From an uncultured Erysipelotrichaceae bacterium (lineage in GTDB: Bacteria > Bacillota_I > Bacilli_A > Erysipelotrichales > Erysipelotrichaceae): a DNA stretch of 26,690 bases. Under the pieces are notes generated by a model. It had not been told where the DNA came from. It saw only the letters and a program-made list of their open reading frames with translations, and did no database searches. The DNA is taken from NCBI GenBank assembly GCA_934699415.1, contig CAKUWO010000016.1:1-26690 (forward strand). The letters run 5' to 3'. Positions 6,706 through 15,122 of this stretch are shown in pieces (the first letter of the stretch is position 1; each line of letters opens with the position of its first letter). Both the position numbers and the translations under genes were made by a program.

Positions 6706-6727
6706 AATAGAGGGTAATCCTCTATTT
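6706..6727 (+). terminator. Weak hairpin between rplT and tRNA-Glu
   Basis: The 8-bp stem AATAGAGG (6706-6713) / CCTCTATT (6719-6726) has a 5-base loop but only a short T-run, directly followed by the tRNA. It may be a weak terminator or a processing site that separates the rplT mRNA from the tRNA. Confidence 0.4.
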
Positions 6728-6804
6728 GGCCCGGTGGTGAAGTGGCTTAACACATTGCCCTCTCAAGGCAACATTCACGGGTTCGAACCCCGTCCGGGTC
6801 ACCA
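6728..6804 (+). tRNA. tRNA-Glu, anticodon CUC
   Basis: The cloverleaf is complete. Acceptor GGCCCGG (6728-6734) pairs with CCGGGTC (one G-U pair), followed by discriminator A and an encoded CCA. The D arm is GTG/CAC, the anticodon stem TTGCC/GGCAA encloses loop CTCTCAA (anticodon CTC), and the T arm is ACGGG-TTCGAAC-CCCGT. The body matches tRNA-Glu of Bacillota. CUC reads only GAG, so a UUC-tRNA-Glu gene must exist elsewhere. No separate promoter is seen, so expression is probably by read-through from rplT. Confidence 0.95.
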
Positions 6805-6815
6805 TATAAAATTAT

Positions 6816-6846
6816 AAGGTTAGTTATTGGGCTAACCTTTTTATTT
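6816..6846 (+). terminator. Terminator after tRNA-Glu
   Basis: The 8-bp stem AAGGTTAG (6816-6823) / CTAACCTT (6832-6839) with an 8-base loop is followed by TTTATTT. It ends the infC-rpmI-rplT-tRNA unit. Confidence 0.85.
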
Positions 6847-6863
6847 GATAGATATCTATATTT

Positions 6864-6894
6864 TTGCCTTAATTTAAATCAATTGTTTTATAAT
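6864..6894 (+). promoter_or_regulatory. Promoter of tldD-tldE
   Basis: A perfect TATAAT lies at 6889-6894, 18 bases before the tldD ATG. TTGCCT (6864-6869) is the best -35 but is 19 bases away. The predicted start near 6901 coincides with the AGGAGGG ribosome site, so the 5' UTR is very short. Confidence 0.5.
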
Positions 6895-6912
6895 ACTAAA
6901 AGGAGGGTAAAT

Positions 6913-8298
6913 ATGGCACTACATAAATTTTTAAAAGAAAGAATGCCAGTTGCAAAAGAATTAGTTACTAAACTTAAAGAAACATATCCTTTTGTATCAG
7001 TATTGGGTTCTTATAATCTTACGAAGCAGATTTTTTCTGATACTTTTACTACTGTTGTTAATGAAATTGATAATGATTGTGGTTTTGTATTTAGAATCTA
7101 TGATGGTAAACATTTTTCAGAATATTCAACTAATGAAATCGTCGGCTTAAAGGTTGAAGATATTGTTAATGCAATCTCTTCAATTCCTGATGATTTTAAA
7201 ACCGTTGATGCTTCTTCTTTACAAGAAGAAAAGATGGTTAAGTCATTTGAAAGAAATGATGAACATCCTTTAAGTGATGAAGAAGTTTTAAAACGTCTTA
7301 ATGATATTCGCTCATATTGTGAAAAGTATGATGAACGCATTATTCAAGTACGTTGTGCGTGCATTAAAAGGGAAGTATCTAAGTTTTATATTTCTGATAA
7401 GAAATGCTTAGATCAATATTATGTTTGGGTAAATGGTGCATTACTTATAGTTGCAAGAGAAGGAAATATTATTCAATCGACATATAAAACCGAAAATGAA
7501 GCCGATACTTTATTGACCTTAACCAAACTTGACGCTATTAAGGAAGATACATGTGAGTTAGCAATTCAAAAATTAAGCGCTACAACTATTGAGCCTGGTG
7601 TATATGATGTTATTACTGATCCCACAATTACTGGGCTTATTGCACATGAAGCATTTGGCCATGGTGTTGAAATGGATATGTTTGTAAAAGAAAGAGCCAA
7701 AGCTGTTAATTATATTAATAAACGTGTAGCCTCTGATTTAGTTAATATGCATGATGGTGCAAGTGCTGTTTTATCTGCTGCTTCCTATTTCTTTGATGAT
7801 GATGGCATCTTAGCTTCTGATACTACTATTATTGAAAATGGTATCTTAAAAACAGGCATTTCTGATGCTTTAAGTGCATTACAGCTTAATACTAAACCTA
7901 CTGGTAATGGTAGAAGAGAAGCTTTTGATCATAAAGTCTATACACGTATGACCAATACATTCTTTTCAGCAGGTAATGATAAATTAGAAGATATGATTGC
8001 TTCAATCAAACATGGTTATTATCTATGTGATACCAATAATGGTATGGAAGATCCTAAAAACTGGCAGATTCAATGCACAGCTGAATATGGATTAGAAATT
8101 AAAGATGGTAAATTTACCGGTAAGATTGTAGCTCCAGTTGTTATGTCGGGTTCTGTTTTAGAATTATTAAATTCTATTTCAATGGTATCAGATCAATTTG
8201 TAGTTACTGGTTCTGGTATGTGTGGCAAAGGACATAAAGAATGGGTATTTGTCTCTGATGGTGGACCACATTTGAAAGCGAGGGCAAAATTAGGATGA
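6913..8298 (+). CDS. tldD: TldD-type metalloprotease subunit
   Basis: TldD is the catalytic subunit of the TldD/TldE protease, which in E. coli matures microcin B17 and degrades CcdA by cutting unfolded peptide through a narrow channel. The start is ATG 6913, 6 bases after AGGAGGG (6901-6907), giving 461 residues, typical of the family. The zinc-site motif HEAFGHGVE is at residues 245-253 (family form HEAxGHxxE), and the C-terminal MSGSVLELLNSI and GSGMCGKGHKEW segments match the family. The next gene, tldE, overlaps by four bases (ATGA), consistent with a 1:1 complex. No RiPP precursor is visible here, so the substrate in this organism is unknown. Confidence 0.93.
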   Translation: MALHKFLKERMPVAKELVTKLKETYPFVSVLGSYNLTKQIFSDTFTTVVNEIDNDCGFVFRIYDGKHFSEYSTNEIVGLKVEDIVNAISSIPDDFKTVDASSLQEEKMVKSFERNDEHPLSDEEVLKRLNDIRSYCEKYDERIIQVRCACIKREVSKFYISDKKCLDQYYVWVNGALLIVAREGNIIQSTYKTENEADTLLTLTKLDAIKEDTCELAIQKLSATTIEPGVYDVITDPTITGLIAHEAFGHGVEMDMFVKERAKAVNYINKRVASDLVNMHDGASAVLSAASYFFDDDGILASDTTIIENGILKTGISDALSALQLNTKPTGNGRREAFDHKVYTRMTNTFFSAGNDKLEDMIASIKHGYYLCDTNNGMEDPKNWQIQCTAEYGLEIKDGKFTGKIVAPVVMSGSVLELLNSISMVSDQFVVTGSGMCGKGHKEWVFVSDGGPHLKARAKLG

Positions 8299-9572
8299 TT
8301 AAAATTGAAACAATACTCAATCATTTAAGTAATCATAAAGATATTAATGCTTATGATGTTAGAGATACTTTAAATAGTTCATCACAACTATATTTTGTTA
8401 AAGAAAAATTAGAAACAAAACGCTTTGTAGATACCGAAACATTAACAATTACACTATATGTAGATCACAAAGAATATCGTGGCTCTTCTTCTTTTGTTGT
8501 AACAAGTGCTGATGATGAAACTTCTTTAGAACATAAAATTGATTCAGCAGTTTCAAAGGCGCTTAAATCATGCAATAAATATTATCCATTAGCTAATAAG
8601 AGTGAAAATATTACCGCTCTTAAAACAGTAGATAATAATGAAATCTTAAAAACAGCAGTCAAAGAAATCTTTGGTGCCAATAAGAAAAAAAATACATCTT
8701 TAAATGCTACAGAATTATTTGCTGATAGTAAAAAAGTGAGATTCATTAACTCTTTAGGCATAGATCATACAATAACCAAGCATTCTTTGTTTGTTGAATC
8801 TATTCCAAGCTACAAAGATGAGAATGGTGAATATGAATTATATTATGCTTCTTCTAATTCTGATATTAACTGCAAAGGCTTAAAGGAAGAAATTGAAGAT
8901 GCATTAAATAATGTTGTATATCGTGCTAATGCTCAAACATTAAAAGAATTTGAAGTAGCTAAAGATACCAAAGTTTATATTGAAGGCGAAATGCTATCTA
9001 TGCTTATGGAAGCTATTGCAAATGAATTATCATATCGTAATCAATATGAAAAGAGTAGCCACTATAGTTTAGAAGATTTTATTTCTAATAATCCTTTCAC
9101 TTTAGTAATGAAAGGGGAGATTGATGGAGCAGTTGCATCATCTCCTATCGATGATTCAGGTATTGTTTTAAAAGATAAAGAAATTATTAAAGATGGCAAA
9201 GCCTGTGCTTTATGGGGCGGGGTTCGTTATGCTTACTATATGAATCAAGAAGCTACTGGCTCCTATCCTTGTATTGAATTAGAAGATTACAAAGGACAAG
9301 ATAATGATAATATAAGATTAATCATCCTTAACTTCTCATCACCTCAATTTGACCAAGCTACTGGTTATTTTGGTGGCGAAGTACGTTTAGCATTATATAT
9401 AGATCATGATAAAGTCACGCCATTATCTGGTTTCTCAATCTCTGGTAACTTATATGAAGCTATGAAAACAGTTTCTTTCTCCAAAGAAGAAGCTATTGTT
9501 AATAGAAACGAATCTAAAGCCTTCAAAGGTCCAAAGTATTTAATCTTTGATTCTATCACTTTACAAAAGTAG
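8295..9572 (+). CDS. tldE: TldE/PmbA, non-catalytic TldD partner
   Basis: This 425-residue protein belongs to the PmbA/TldE half of the family. It lacks the HExxxH motif of TldD, as expected for the partner subunit. The shared features are the N-terminal EKLETKRFVDTETLTITLY-type strand region, a central domain, and the C-terminal ATGYFGGEVRLALYID and PLSGFSISGNL segments typical of PmbA-like proteins. Translation is coupled to tldD by an ATGA overlap. A long bidirectional terminator follows 6 bases after its stop. Function is inferred from TldD/TldE of E. coli; the sequence is well diverged from it. Confidence 0.9.
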   Translation: MIKIETILNHLSNHKDINAYDVRDTLNSSSQLYFVKEKLETKRFVDTETLTITLYVDHKEYRGSSSFVVTSADDETSLEHKIDSAVSKALKSCNKYYPLANKSENITALKTVDNNEILKTAVKEIFGANKKKNTSLNATELFADSKKVRFINSLGIDHTITKHSLFVESIPSYKDENGEYELYYASSNSDINCKGLKEEIEDALNNVVYRANAQTLKEFEVAKDTKVYIEGEMLSMLMEAIANELSYRNQYEKSSHYSLEDFISNNPFTLVMKGEIDGAVASSPIDDSGIVLKDKEIIKDGKACALWGGVRYAYYMNQEATGSYPCIELEDYKGQDNDNIRLIILNFSSPQFDQATGYFGGEVRLALYIDHDKVTPLSGFSISGNLYEAMKTVSFSKEEAIVNRNESKAFKGPKYLIFDSITLQK

Positions 9573-9578
9573 TAATAA

Positions 9579-9630
9579 AAATAAAAACAAGCCTATAAAG
9601 TTTAATCACTTTATAGGCTTGTTTTTATTT
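9579..9630. terminator. Long bidirectional terminator between tldE and gltX
   Basis: An uninterrupted inverted repeat of 22 bp (9579-9600 with 9609-9630; core AAAAACAAGCCTATAAAG and its complement) encloses the loop TTTAATCA. The outer A-rich and T-rich ends make it work in both directions, for tldE from the left and gltX from the right. Confidence 0.93.
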
Positions 9631-9717
9631 AAAGTTGTTTTATTTATTTAAAGTTGTTTTATTTATTTAAAGTTGTTTTATTTATTTAAAGTTGTTTTAT
9701 TTATTTAAAGCTGTTTT
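9627..9717. repeat. 19-bp tandem repeat overlapping the 3' end of gltX
   Basis: The unit ATTTAAAGTTGTTTTATTT occurs four times without any mismatch (9627, 9646, 9665, 9684). A diverged fifth copy starts at 9703 (ATTTAAAGCTGTTTTTA). The fifth copy and the end of the fourth encode the last gltX codons (KTALNK, stop at 9697-9699). The array therefore looks like a duplication of the gltX 3' end into its 3' untranslated region, up to the terminator stem. Confidence 0.97.
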
Positions 9718-11166
9718 TAATTTATTAATAGCATCATCAATGCGTTTAAGGGTTTCTTCTTTACCTAAGATAATAGCAAGTTCTACTGCACCGCCTGGTG
9801 TAAATGCTTTACCTGAAATTGCTACACGTATTGGATAGAGTAATTTACCATTCTTAACACCCATTTCATTAGCCAATTCAACCATAGCATTATAGATATG
9901 ATCATGATCAAATACATCAAGACTTTCAATTACTGGATAAGCTTTTACTAGTGATTCTAATGCTGATTCTGGATCACTTTTCATTTTCTTATTGGTATAG
10001 AGTTCAATATCATAATCCTTAACTTCATCAATGAAATCAATCATTTCTGGAATTTCAGTTAAAACAGCAACTCTTTCTTTTAAGACATTAGCGATAGCTT
10101 CTCTTGAATAGTCTTTTTTAACACTTTGATTAATATATGGTGTAACAAGCTCTAAATATTTATCTTGTTCCATATGGCGCAAATATTCGCCATTCATCCA
10201 TTTAAGTTTTTCAATATCAAAGATAGCTCCTGAAGTATTAATACGTTTAACATCGAATGCTTGCGTCAATTCTTCAAGAGAATAGATTTCTTTCTCTTCG
10301 GCAGGTGACCAACCAAGAAGGGCGATGTAGTTAAGAATAGCTTCTGGCAAATATCCATTGGCAACAAGATCTTGATATGAAGCATCACCATTGCGTTTAG
10401 ATAATTTATGATGTTCATCTTTCATTACAGGTGGGCAATGAATATACCTTGGTTTATCCCAACCGAATGCTTCATAGATAAGATTGTACTTAGGAGTAGA
10501 AGAAAGATATTCATTTCCTCTTACAACATCACTAATTTCCATTAAATGGTCGTCGATAACATTCGCGAAATTATATGTAGGATAGCCATCTGACTTCAAA
10601 AGAACCATTTCATCTAAAGTTGAATTATCAACTGTCATTGTGCCATATACTTCATCATCAAAAGAAGTTTTGCCATTAGGATCTATATTCTGTCTAATGA
10701 CATATGGTTCACCAGCTTCAATTCGAGCTTTAATTTCTTCATCGCTTAATTTTTTACATGGATCATCATAGATAAATGATGTTCCTTTAGCTTCAGCTAT
10801 CTCTTTTTGTGCTTGTATATCTTCTTCAGTGCAAAAGCAGATATGAGCTTTATGAGCTTCGACTAATTTCATGGCATATTCTTTATAAATGCCCATCTTC
10901 ATTCTTTCAGATTGAACATAGGGGCCATAATTACCGCCGACATCTGGTCCTTCATCATGATTTAAACCACAATCTTTAAGAGTTCGATAGATGATTTCGG
11001 TAGCACCTTCAACTTGACGTGATTGGTCGGTATCTTCAATTCTTAAAATAAATGTACCATTCTTATCTTTTTTAGCTACAAGATAAGCATAAAGCGCTGT
11101 TCTTAGATTACCAATGTGCATATAACCTGTAGGACTAGGCGCAAATCTTGTTCTTATGTTTTCCAT
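9697..11166 (-). CDS. gltX: Glutamyl-tRNA synthetase
   Basis: A class I aminoacyl-tRNA synthetase that charges tRNA with glutamate. The start is the ATG at 11166 (reverse strand), giving MENIRTRFAPSPTGYMHIGN; GTGAGGTT lies just before it. The protein is 489 residues, as usual for bacterial GluRS. Signatures are HIGN at 17-20 and KLSKR at about 254-258. The anticodon-binding C-terminal helical region completes it. Whether it also charges tRNA-Gln for GatCAB cannot be told from this window. It is monocistronic: own promoter, convergent terminator. The last six codons lie in the 19-bp tandem repeat. No T-box leader is seen. Confidence 0.98.
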   Translation of the reverse strand: MENIRTRFAPSPTGYMHIGNLRTALYAYLVAKKDKNGTFILRIEDTDQSRQVEGATEIIYRTLKDCGLNHDEGPDVGGNYGPYVQSERMKMGIYKEYAMKLVEAHKAHICFCTEEDIQAQKEIAEAKGTSFIYDDPCKKLSDEEIKARIEAGEPYVIRQNIDPNGKTSFDDEVYGTMTVDNSTLDEMVLLKSDGYPTYNFANVIDDHLMEISDVVRGNEYLSSTPKYNLIYEAFGWDKPRYIHCPPVMKDEHHKLSKRNGDASYQDLVANGYLPEAILNYIALLGWSPAEEKEIYSLEELTQAFDVKRINTSGAIFDIEKLKWMNGEYLRHMEQDKYLELVTPYINQSVKKDYSREAIANVLKERVAVLTEIPEMIDFIDEVKDYDIELYTNKKMKSDPESALESLVKAYPVIESLDVFDHDHIYNAMVELANEMGVKNGKLLYPIRVAISGKAFTPGGAVELAIILGKEETLKRIDDAINKLKTALNK

Positions 11167-11188
11167 ATACAACCTCACTTATCTACTT

Positions 11189-11217
11189 ATTTTACTCTAT
11201 CAAATAAGTCTTTTCAA
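11189..11217 (-). promoter_or_regulatory. Promoter of gltX
   Basis: On the reverse strand, TTGAAA (11217-11212), exactly 17 bases, and TAAAAT (11194-11189) form a good sigma-A promoter 22 bases before the gltX ATG. The leader is too short for a T-box. Confidence 0.75.
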
Positions 11218-11249
11218 ATATGCTGATGTTAAATTAGAAGTATTTGTAT

Positions 11250-11255
11250 TATAAT
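11250..11255 (+). promoter_or_regulatory. -10 box giving a probable leaderless ktrB transcript
   Basis: TATAAT is followed by six bases (ATTTGC) and the ATG at 11262. No Shine-Dalgarno is present. The -35 region overlaps the upstream part of the divergent gltX promoter and holds no good TTGACA match. Confidence 0.55.
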
Positions 11256-11261
11256 ATTTGC

Positions 11262-12650
11262 ATGTTTCAAAAAATTGATGAAAGTCCCATTGGAAAGGGA
11301 TACCGTTTCTTAGTTAAGAATATTCGACCTGATATCTTTTTTATTGGTTCGTTTTTCTTTGTCATCCTTATAGGATCTTTATTATTATGCTTACCATTTG
11401 CTAATAAAGAATCAATTGCTTATGTTGATGCTTTATTTACCGCAACTACTGCTACCTGCGTTACCGGCTTGATGACTAAAACTTTAGCTCAACAATTTAC
11501 ATTCTTTGGCCAATTTGTAGTTTTGCTATTGATTCAAATAGGCGGTTTAGGTTTAATGACTATTGTTTCAGTATTTATGTTGTTTGCAAAGAATAAATTA
11601 GGCTTTCAAGAAAAAGTATTATTAAAAGACGCTTTAAATAAAGAAGGTTTTGATAATATTTCTTCATTCATTATTGCGATTGTACGTTTTACATTTGCGG
11701 TTGAGGGCATTGGTTTTATTATTTATTTCTTACATTTTTCAAAAATGATGAGCTTTTTTAAGGCTTTATGGGCTTCTTTATTTTTAGCTATATCAGCTTT
11801 CTGTAATGCTGGTATAGACCCGTTAGGAGCTACTTCACTTAATTTATTTGCAACGGATTTTGTAGTGAATTTCAATACCTGTTTCTTAATTATTGCTGGA
11901 GGATTAGGTTTTTCTGTTTGGTTTGATTTATATGATTCTATCATTAGAAACAAAGATCCTAGACCATTCTATAAAAAATTAAGTATTCATTCTAAAGCAG
12001 TATTATTGTTGACAGCTCTTTTAATATTCTCTGAGATGTTCTTCATTTTCTTTCAAGAATATAGTGGTGTATTAAAAGATTTTAATTTTATTGAAAAATT
12101 ACTTGTATCATTCTTTAATTCAGTAACTTTAAGAACTGCTGGTTTTACTACTGTTGATTATTCATTATTACGTCGTGCTACGGTTTTTGTAATGATTCCT
12201 TATATGTTAATTGGTGGATCACCTGGTGGTACTGCAGGAGGCTTTAAATCAACAACCTTTATGTTGCTACTTTTAGCTTTATATGCTCAATTTAATAAAG
12301 AATCACATTTACATGTCTTTAAAAGAGAAGTTCAAGCTAGCGATTATAATAAAGCTACGACAATTGTTTTAACTTATTTCTTATATTTATTTATTGCTTT
12401 AGTTTTGTTGCTTACATTTGAAAATGCCACATTCTTGTCTTTATTCTTTGAAGCGGCTAGTGCTATTGGGACTGTAGGACTTACAGTTGGCATTACATCT
12501 TCATTAAATACAATAGGAAAAGTAATTATTATTGCTTTAATGTTTATTGGTCGAGTAGGTCCTGCTACAATCTTCTTCTCTCTTCGCGGACACAAAACAA
12601 AACATGATGAAAGTATTAGATATCCTCATGCGAATATCTTAATTGGATAA
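11262..12650 (+). CDS. ktrB: Potassium uptake protein KtrB (TrkH/KtrB family)
   Basis: KtrB is the membrane K+ channel-like subunit, made of four M1-P-M2 repeats. All four filter loops are readable: TCVTGL at 65-70, then FCNAGID, RTAGFTTVD and GTVGLTVG. The 462-residue length and the short N-terminus fit KtrB better than the longer TrkH. The start is ATG 11262 (MFQKIDESPIGKGYRF); an in-frame TTG at 11244 precedes the -10 box and is rejected. No ribosome site is present, so the mRNA is probably leaderless. Its regulator ktrA follows 10 bases after its stop. The pair supports osmotic and pH balance by Na+- or proton-linked K+ uptake (family knowledge). Confidence 0.95.
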   Translation: MFQKIDESPIGKGYRFLVKNIRPDIFFIGSFFFVILIGSLLLCLPFANKESIAYVDALFTATTATCVTGLMTKTLAQQFTFFGQFVVLLLIQIGGLGLMTIVSVFMLFAKNKLGFQEKVLLKDALNKEGFDNISSFIIAIVRFTFAVEGIGFIIYFLHFSKMMSFFKALWASLFLAISAFCNAGIDPLGATSLNLFATDFVVNFNTCFLIIAGGLGFSVWFDLYDSIIRNKDPRPFYKKLSIHSKAVLLLTALLIFSEMFFIFFQEYSGVLKDFNFIEKLLVSFFNSVTLRTAGFTTVDYSLLRRATVFVMIPYMLIGGSPGGTAGGFKSTTFMLLLLALYAQFNKESHLHVFKREVQASDYNKATTIVLTYFLYLFIALVLLLTFENATFLSLFFEAASAIGTVGLTVGITSSLNTIGKVIIIALMFIGRVGPATIFFSLRGHKTKHDESIRYPHANILIG

Positions 12651-12660
12651 GGAGTTTTAT

Positions 12661-13326
12661 ATGGTAAAAGAAAATAAAAGAACATTTTTAATTATGGGTT
12701 TAGGCTTTTTTGGTTCTACAGCTGCAAAATATCTTATGAAATATGGTCAAGATGTTATTGCTCTTGATTGTGATATGAAGAAAGTTGAACATATTGCTGA
12801 TGAAGTAACTCAAGCTGTATGTTGTGATTTTAAAGATCCAGACCAATTATCTTCCGTTGGCATTGATGCGGTAGATGTTGCTGTTATTGCTACTGGTGAT
12901 GATTTGCAAGCATCTATTTTAGCTATTTTAAATCTTAAAGACCTTAATGTACCAAAGATTGTTGCGAAAGCTAATGATATTGTAGCACGTAAGGTTTTAA
13001 AGAAAATTGGTGCTGATCAAGTTATTACACCTGAAGCTGATACAGCCAAAACAATTGCTAAGAAATTAGCTTTTAAACATGTAGTAGATTTATTTGATAT
13101 CGATGGTGCTTACTCAGTAATGGAAATCCATGTATTTAAGAAATGGGTAGGTCGATCTTTAATTGAACTTAACTTACGTAATACTTATGAACTTAATGTT
13201 ATAGGCATTCGTAGAAATGGCAAATTAACTGTTGCTATTAATCCTAACGACCCTCTTAGAGCAGATGATCAATTACTTGTAGTTGGTCCTGAAAATCTCT
13301 ATGATCGTCTAAAAGAGACGGCGTGA
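12661..13326 (+). CDS. ktrA: Potassium uptake regulator KtrA (RCK domain)
   Basis: KtrA forms the cytoplasmic octameric ring that gates KtrB in response to ATP/ADP and, in Bacillus, c-di-AMP. The start is ATG 12661, with AAGGAG at 12649-12654; a shorter-spaced ATG at 12643 lies inside ktrB before that site. The 221-residue protein has the Rossmann motif GLGFFG (13-18), the ribose-binding Asp in VIALD (36), and a C-terminal TrkA-C domain (about 140-221: FDIDGAYSVMEIHVFKKWVGRSL). The pair ktrB-ktrA is complete. Its stop overlaps the next gene's possible GTG start. Confidence 0.95.
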   Translation: MVKENKRTFLIMGLGFFGSTAAKYLMKYGQDVIALDCDMKKVEHIADEVTQAVCCDFKDPDQLSSVGIDAVDVAVIATGDDLQASILAILNLKDLNVPKIVAKANDIVARKVLKKIGADQVITPEADTAKTIAKKLAFKHVVDLFDIDGAYSVMEIHVFKKWVGRSLIELNLRNTYELNVIGIRRNGKLTVAINPNDPLRADDQLLVVGPENLYDRLKETA

Positions 13327-15122
13327 TTATGCATAAATTAAAAGTAATTAATTCTCATTTAAAAGGTTATAAATTAATGTTGTTGTTTGTTATTATTGCA
13401 ACAATATTATTTTCATTCCTAAATTTGTTTCAAAATTTAGTATTTTCATATGTCATAGACAACGTTGTTGATGGTGTTGCTATTACTAATCCTTTACTGA
13501 TCCTTTTAACAAGTTTATTAGGTGGTATGGATTATATTAGAGACCATCTTTTTTTAGTTGCTATCTTTTTAATTATTATCTATTTAATTAGTGCTTTGTT
13601 AATGTATTATCGTTATACTAAGCAAGCAGTAGTTGCTGAAACTTTAGCAGAAAATTTACGTAATCATCTATATCATCATATTGAACTCTTGCCTTATAAA
13701 TACTTAATTAAAGTAAAAACAGGTGATTTAGTTCAAAGATGCACAAGTGATGTTAATACTATTTGGCGTTTCTTTTCAGGCCAGATTGAAGAAATCTTTG
13801 CGATTGTATCCTCAGTTATTATTGCTTTAATTATTCTTGTGGGTATAGATTCTAAATTAGCTATTTTTGCATCTATATCTTTTCCAATTATCTTTTTATA
13901 TTCTTATTTCTATTTTAAAAAGATGCAAAAGCTTTTCTTATCATGCGATGAAAAAGAAAGTGAATTAACTACCTTTATCCAAGAATCTTTAACTGGCGTT
14001 AGAGTAATTAAAGCTTTTAATCGTGAAAGATATGAATTAAATCGTTTCTTAAAAGAATCAAAGGAATATGAAGATACATCATTTAAGATGATTGCACAAA
14101 TGGGTGTTAACTGGGGATTATCTTATGGCATTTGTACTTTAGGTATCTTGTCTGTTGTAGTAGCTGGTATATTTGCAGTTCGAAACGGAAGCTTAACGCC
14201 TGGTAATTTCTTTATCTTTATTACTTATCAATCAAAAGTTCTTTATCAAATTAGAGCTTTAGGCAGAATCTTGAGTGATTTTGGTAAAGTATCAGTTTCT
14301 ATAGATCGTATCGATGAAATCTTAAGCGAAGAGATTGAGGATTTAGAAGAAGGCGATAAACCAGATTTAAATGGCGATATTGTCTTTGAAAATGTAAGTT
14401 TTGCTTATGAAGATGATAAAGATACTTTAGTTTTAGATAATGTCTCCTTCACAATTAAAAAAGGAAGTACCTTAGCTTTACTTGGTCCAACAGGTAGTGG
14501 TAAATCATCACTCATTCATCTTTTGGTTCGTTTATATGAGCCAACAAGCGGACGCATTACCATCAATGGTCATGATATTAAAACCATTGCTAAAGGTTAT
14601 TTGCGAAAGAATGTTGGCATTGTTTTACAAGAGCCATTCTTATTCTCGAAATCTATTTATGATAATTTAAGTATTGCATCGCCATATTCAGATCGTATTG
14701 ATATTTATAATGCATCTAAAGTTGCGGCAGTTCACGATGTTATCACAGGATTTGAAAAAGGATACGATACTTTAGTTGGTGAAAAAGGTGTTACCTTATC
14801 AGGTGGTCAGAAACAACGTATCGCTATTGCTAGAACGATTGTTAATCATTCATCAATTCTTGTTTTTGATGATTCATTATCAGCTGTAGATACCGAAACT
14901 GATGCTTCTATCCGCAAAGCTTTAAAGAATTTTGATAAAGATGCAACAATGATTATTATTACTCAACGTATTATCAGTGCAAAAGATGCAGATAATATTA
15001 TCATTATTGAAAATGGCAAGATAAGTGATGAGGGAAGTCATGAACAACTTGTTAATAATCATGGCTTATATGCAAGAATTAATGATATTCAATTACAGAT
15101 GAAAGGAGTAGATAATGGCTAA
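13323..15122 (+). CDS. ABC exporter subunit with degenerate ATP site (half-transporter A)
   Basis: A 599-residue type IV ABC half-transporter: six membrane helices (about 1-300) and a nucleotide-binding domain (about 345-590). Walker A is GPTGSGKS (388-395) and the signature is canonical LSGGQ (492-496). However, the residue after the Walker B Asp is Asp517 instead of catalytic Glu (VFDDSLSAVD), and the switch His is Gln548 (TQRI). This pattern marks the non-catalytic half of heterodimeric exporters such as TM287/288 or LmrCD. The next gene overlaps by eight bases and has the complementary features. Start: GTG 13323 overlaps the ktrA stop; ATG 13329 is an equally possible start. Substrate is unknown: drugs, lipids or peptides are all possible. 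Confidence 0.92.
   Translation: MIMHKLKVINSHLKGYKLMLLFVIIATILFSFLNLFQNLVFSYVIDNVVDGVAITNPLLILLTSLLGGMDYIRDHLFLVAIFLIIIYLISALLMYYRYTKQAVVAETLAENLRNHLYHHIELLPYKYLIKVKTGDLVQRCTSDVNTIWRFFSGQIEEIFAIVSSVIIALIILVGIDSKLAIFASISFPIIFLYSYFYFKKMQKLFLSCDEKESELTTFIQESLTGVRVIKAFNRERYELNRFLKESKEYEDTSFKMIAQMGVNWGLSYGICTLGILSVVVAGIFAVRNGSLTPGNFFIFITYQSKVLYQIRALGRILSDFGKVSVSIDRIDEILSEEIEDLEEGDKPDLNGDIVFENVSFAYEDDKDTLVLDNVSFTIKKGSTLALLGPTGSGKSSLIHLLVRLYEPTSGRITINGHDIKTIAKGYLRKNVGIVLQEPFLFSKSIYDNLSIASPYSDRIDIYNASKVAAVHDVITGFEKGYDTLVGEKGVTLSGGQKQRIAIARTIVNHSSILVFDDSLSAVDTETDASIRKALKNFDKDATMIIITQRIISAKDADNIIIIENGKISDEGSHEQLVNNHGLYARINDIQLQMKGVDNG

Noticed and set aside
9627..9717. CRISPR array
   Set aside because: The 19-bp units are directly adjacent with no unique spacers, and no cas gene is nearby.
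11167..11261. T-box or other riboswitch between gltX and ktrB
   Set aside because: The gltX leader is only about 15-20 bases and ktrB appears leaderless; there is no room for a structured RNA.
11723..12595. Minus-strand ORFs inside ktrB
   Set aside because: They are reverse reading of hydrophobic codons; the plus strand has full KtrB motifs.
12643..12645. ATG 12643 as start of ktrA
   Set aside because: It precedes the AAGGAG site at 12649; ATG 12661 has ideal spacing and begins the conserved domain.
14482..14670. Small plus-strand ORF in another frame of the ABC gene
   Set aside because: It is wholly inside the Walker A to Q-loop coding region and has no initiation signals.
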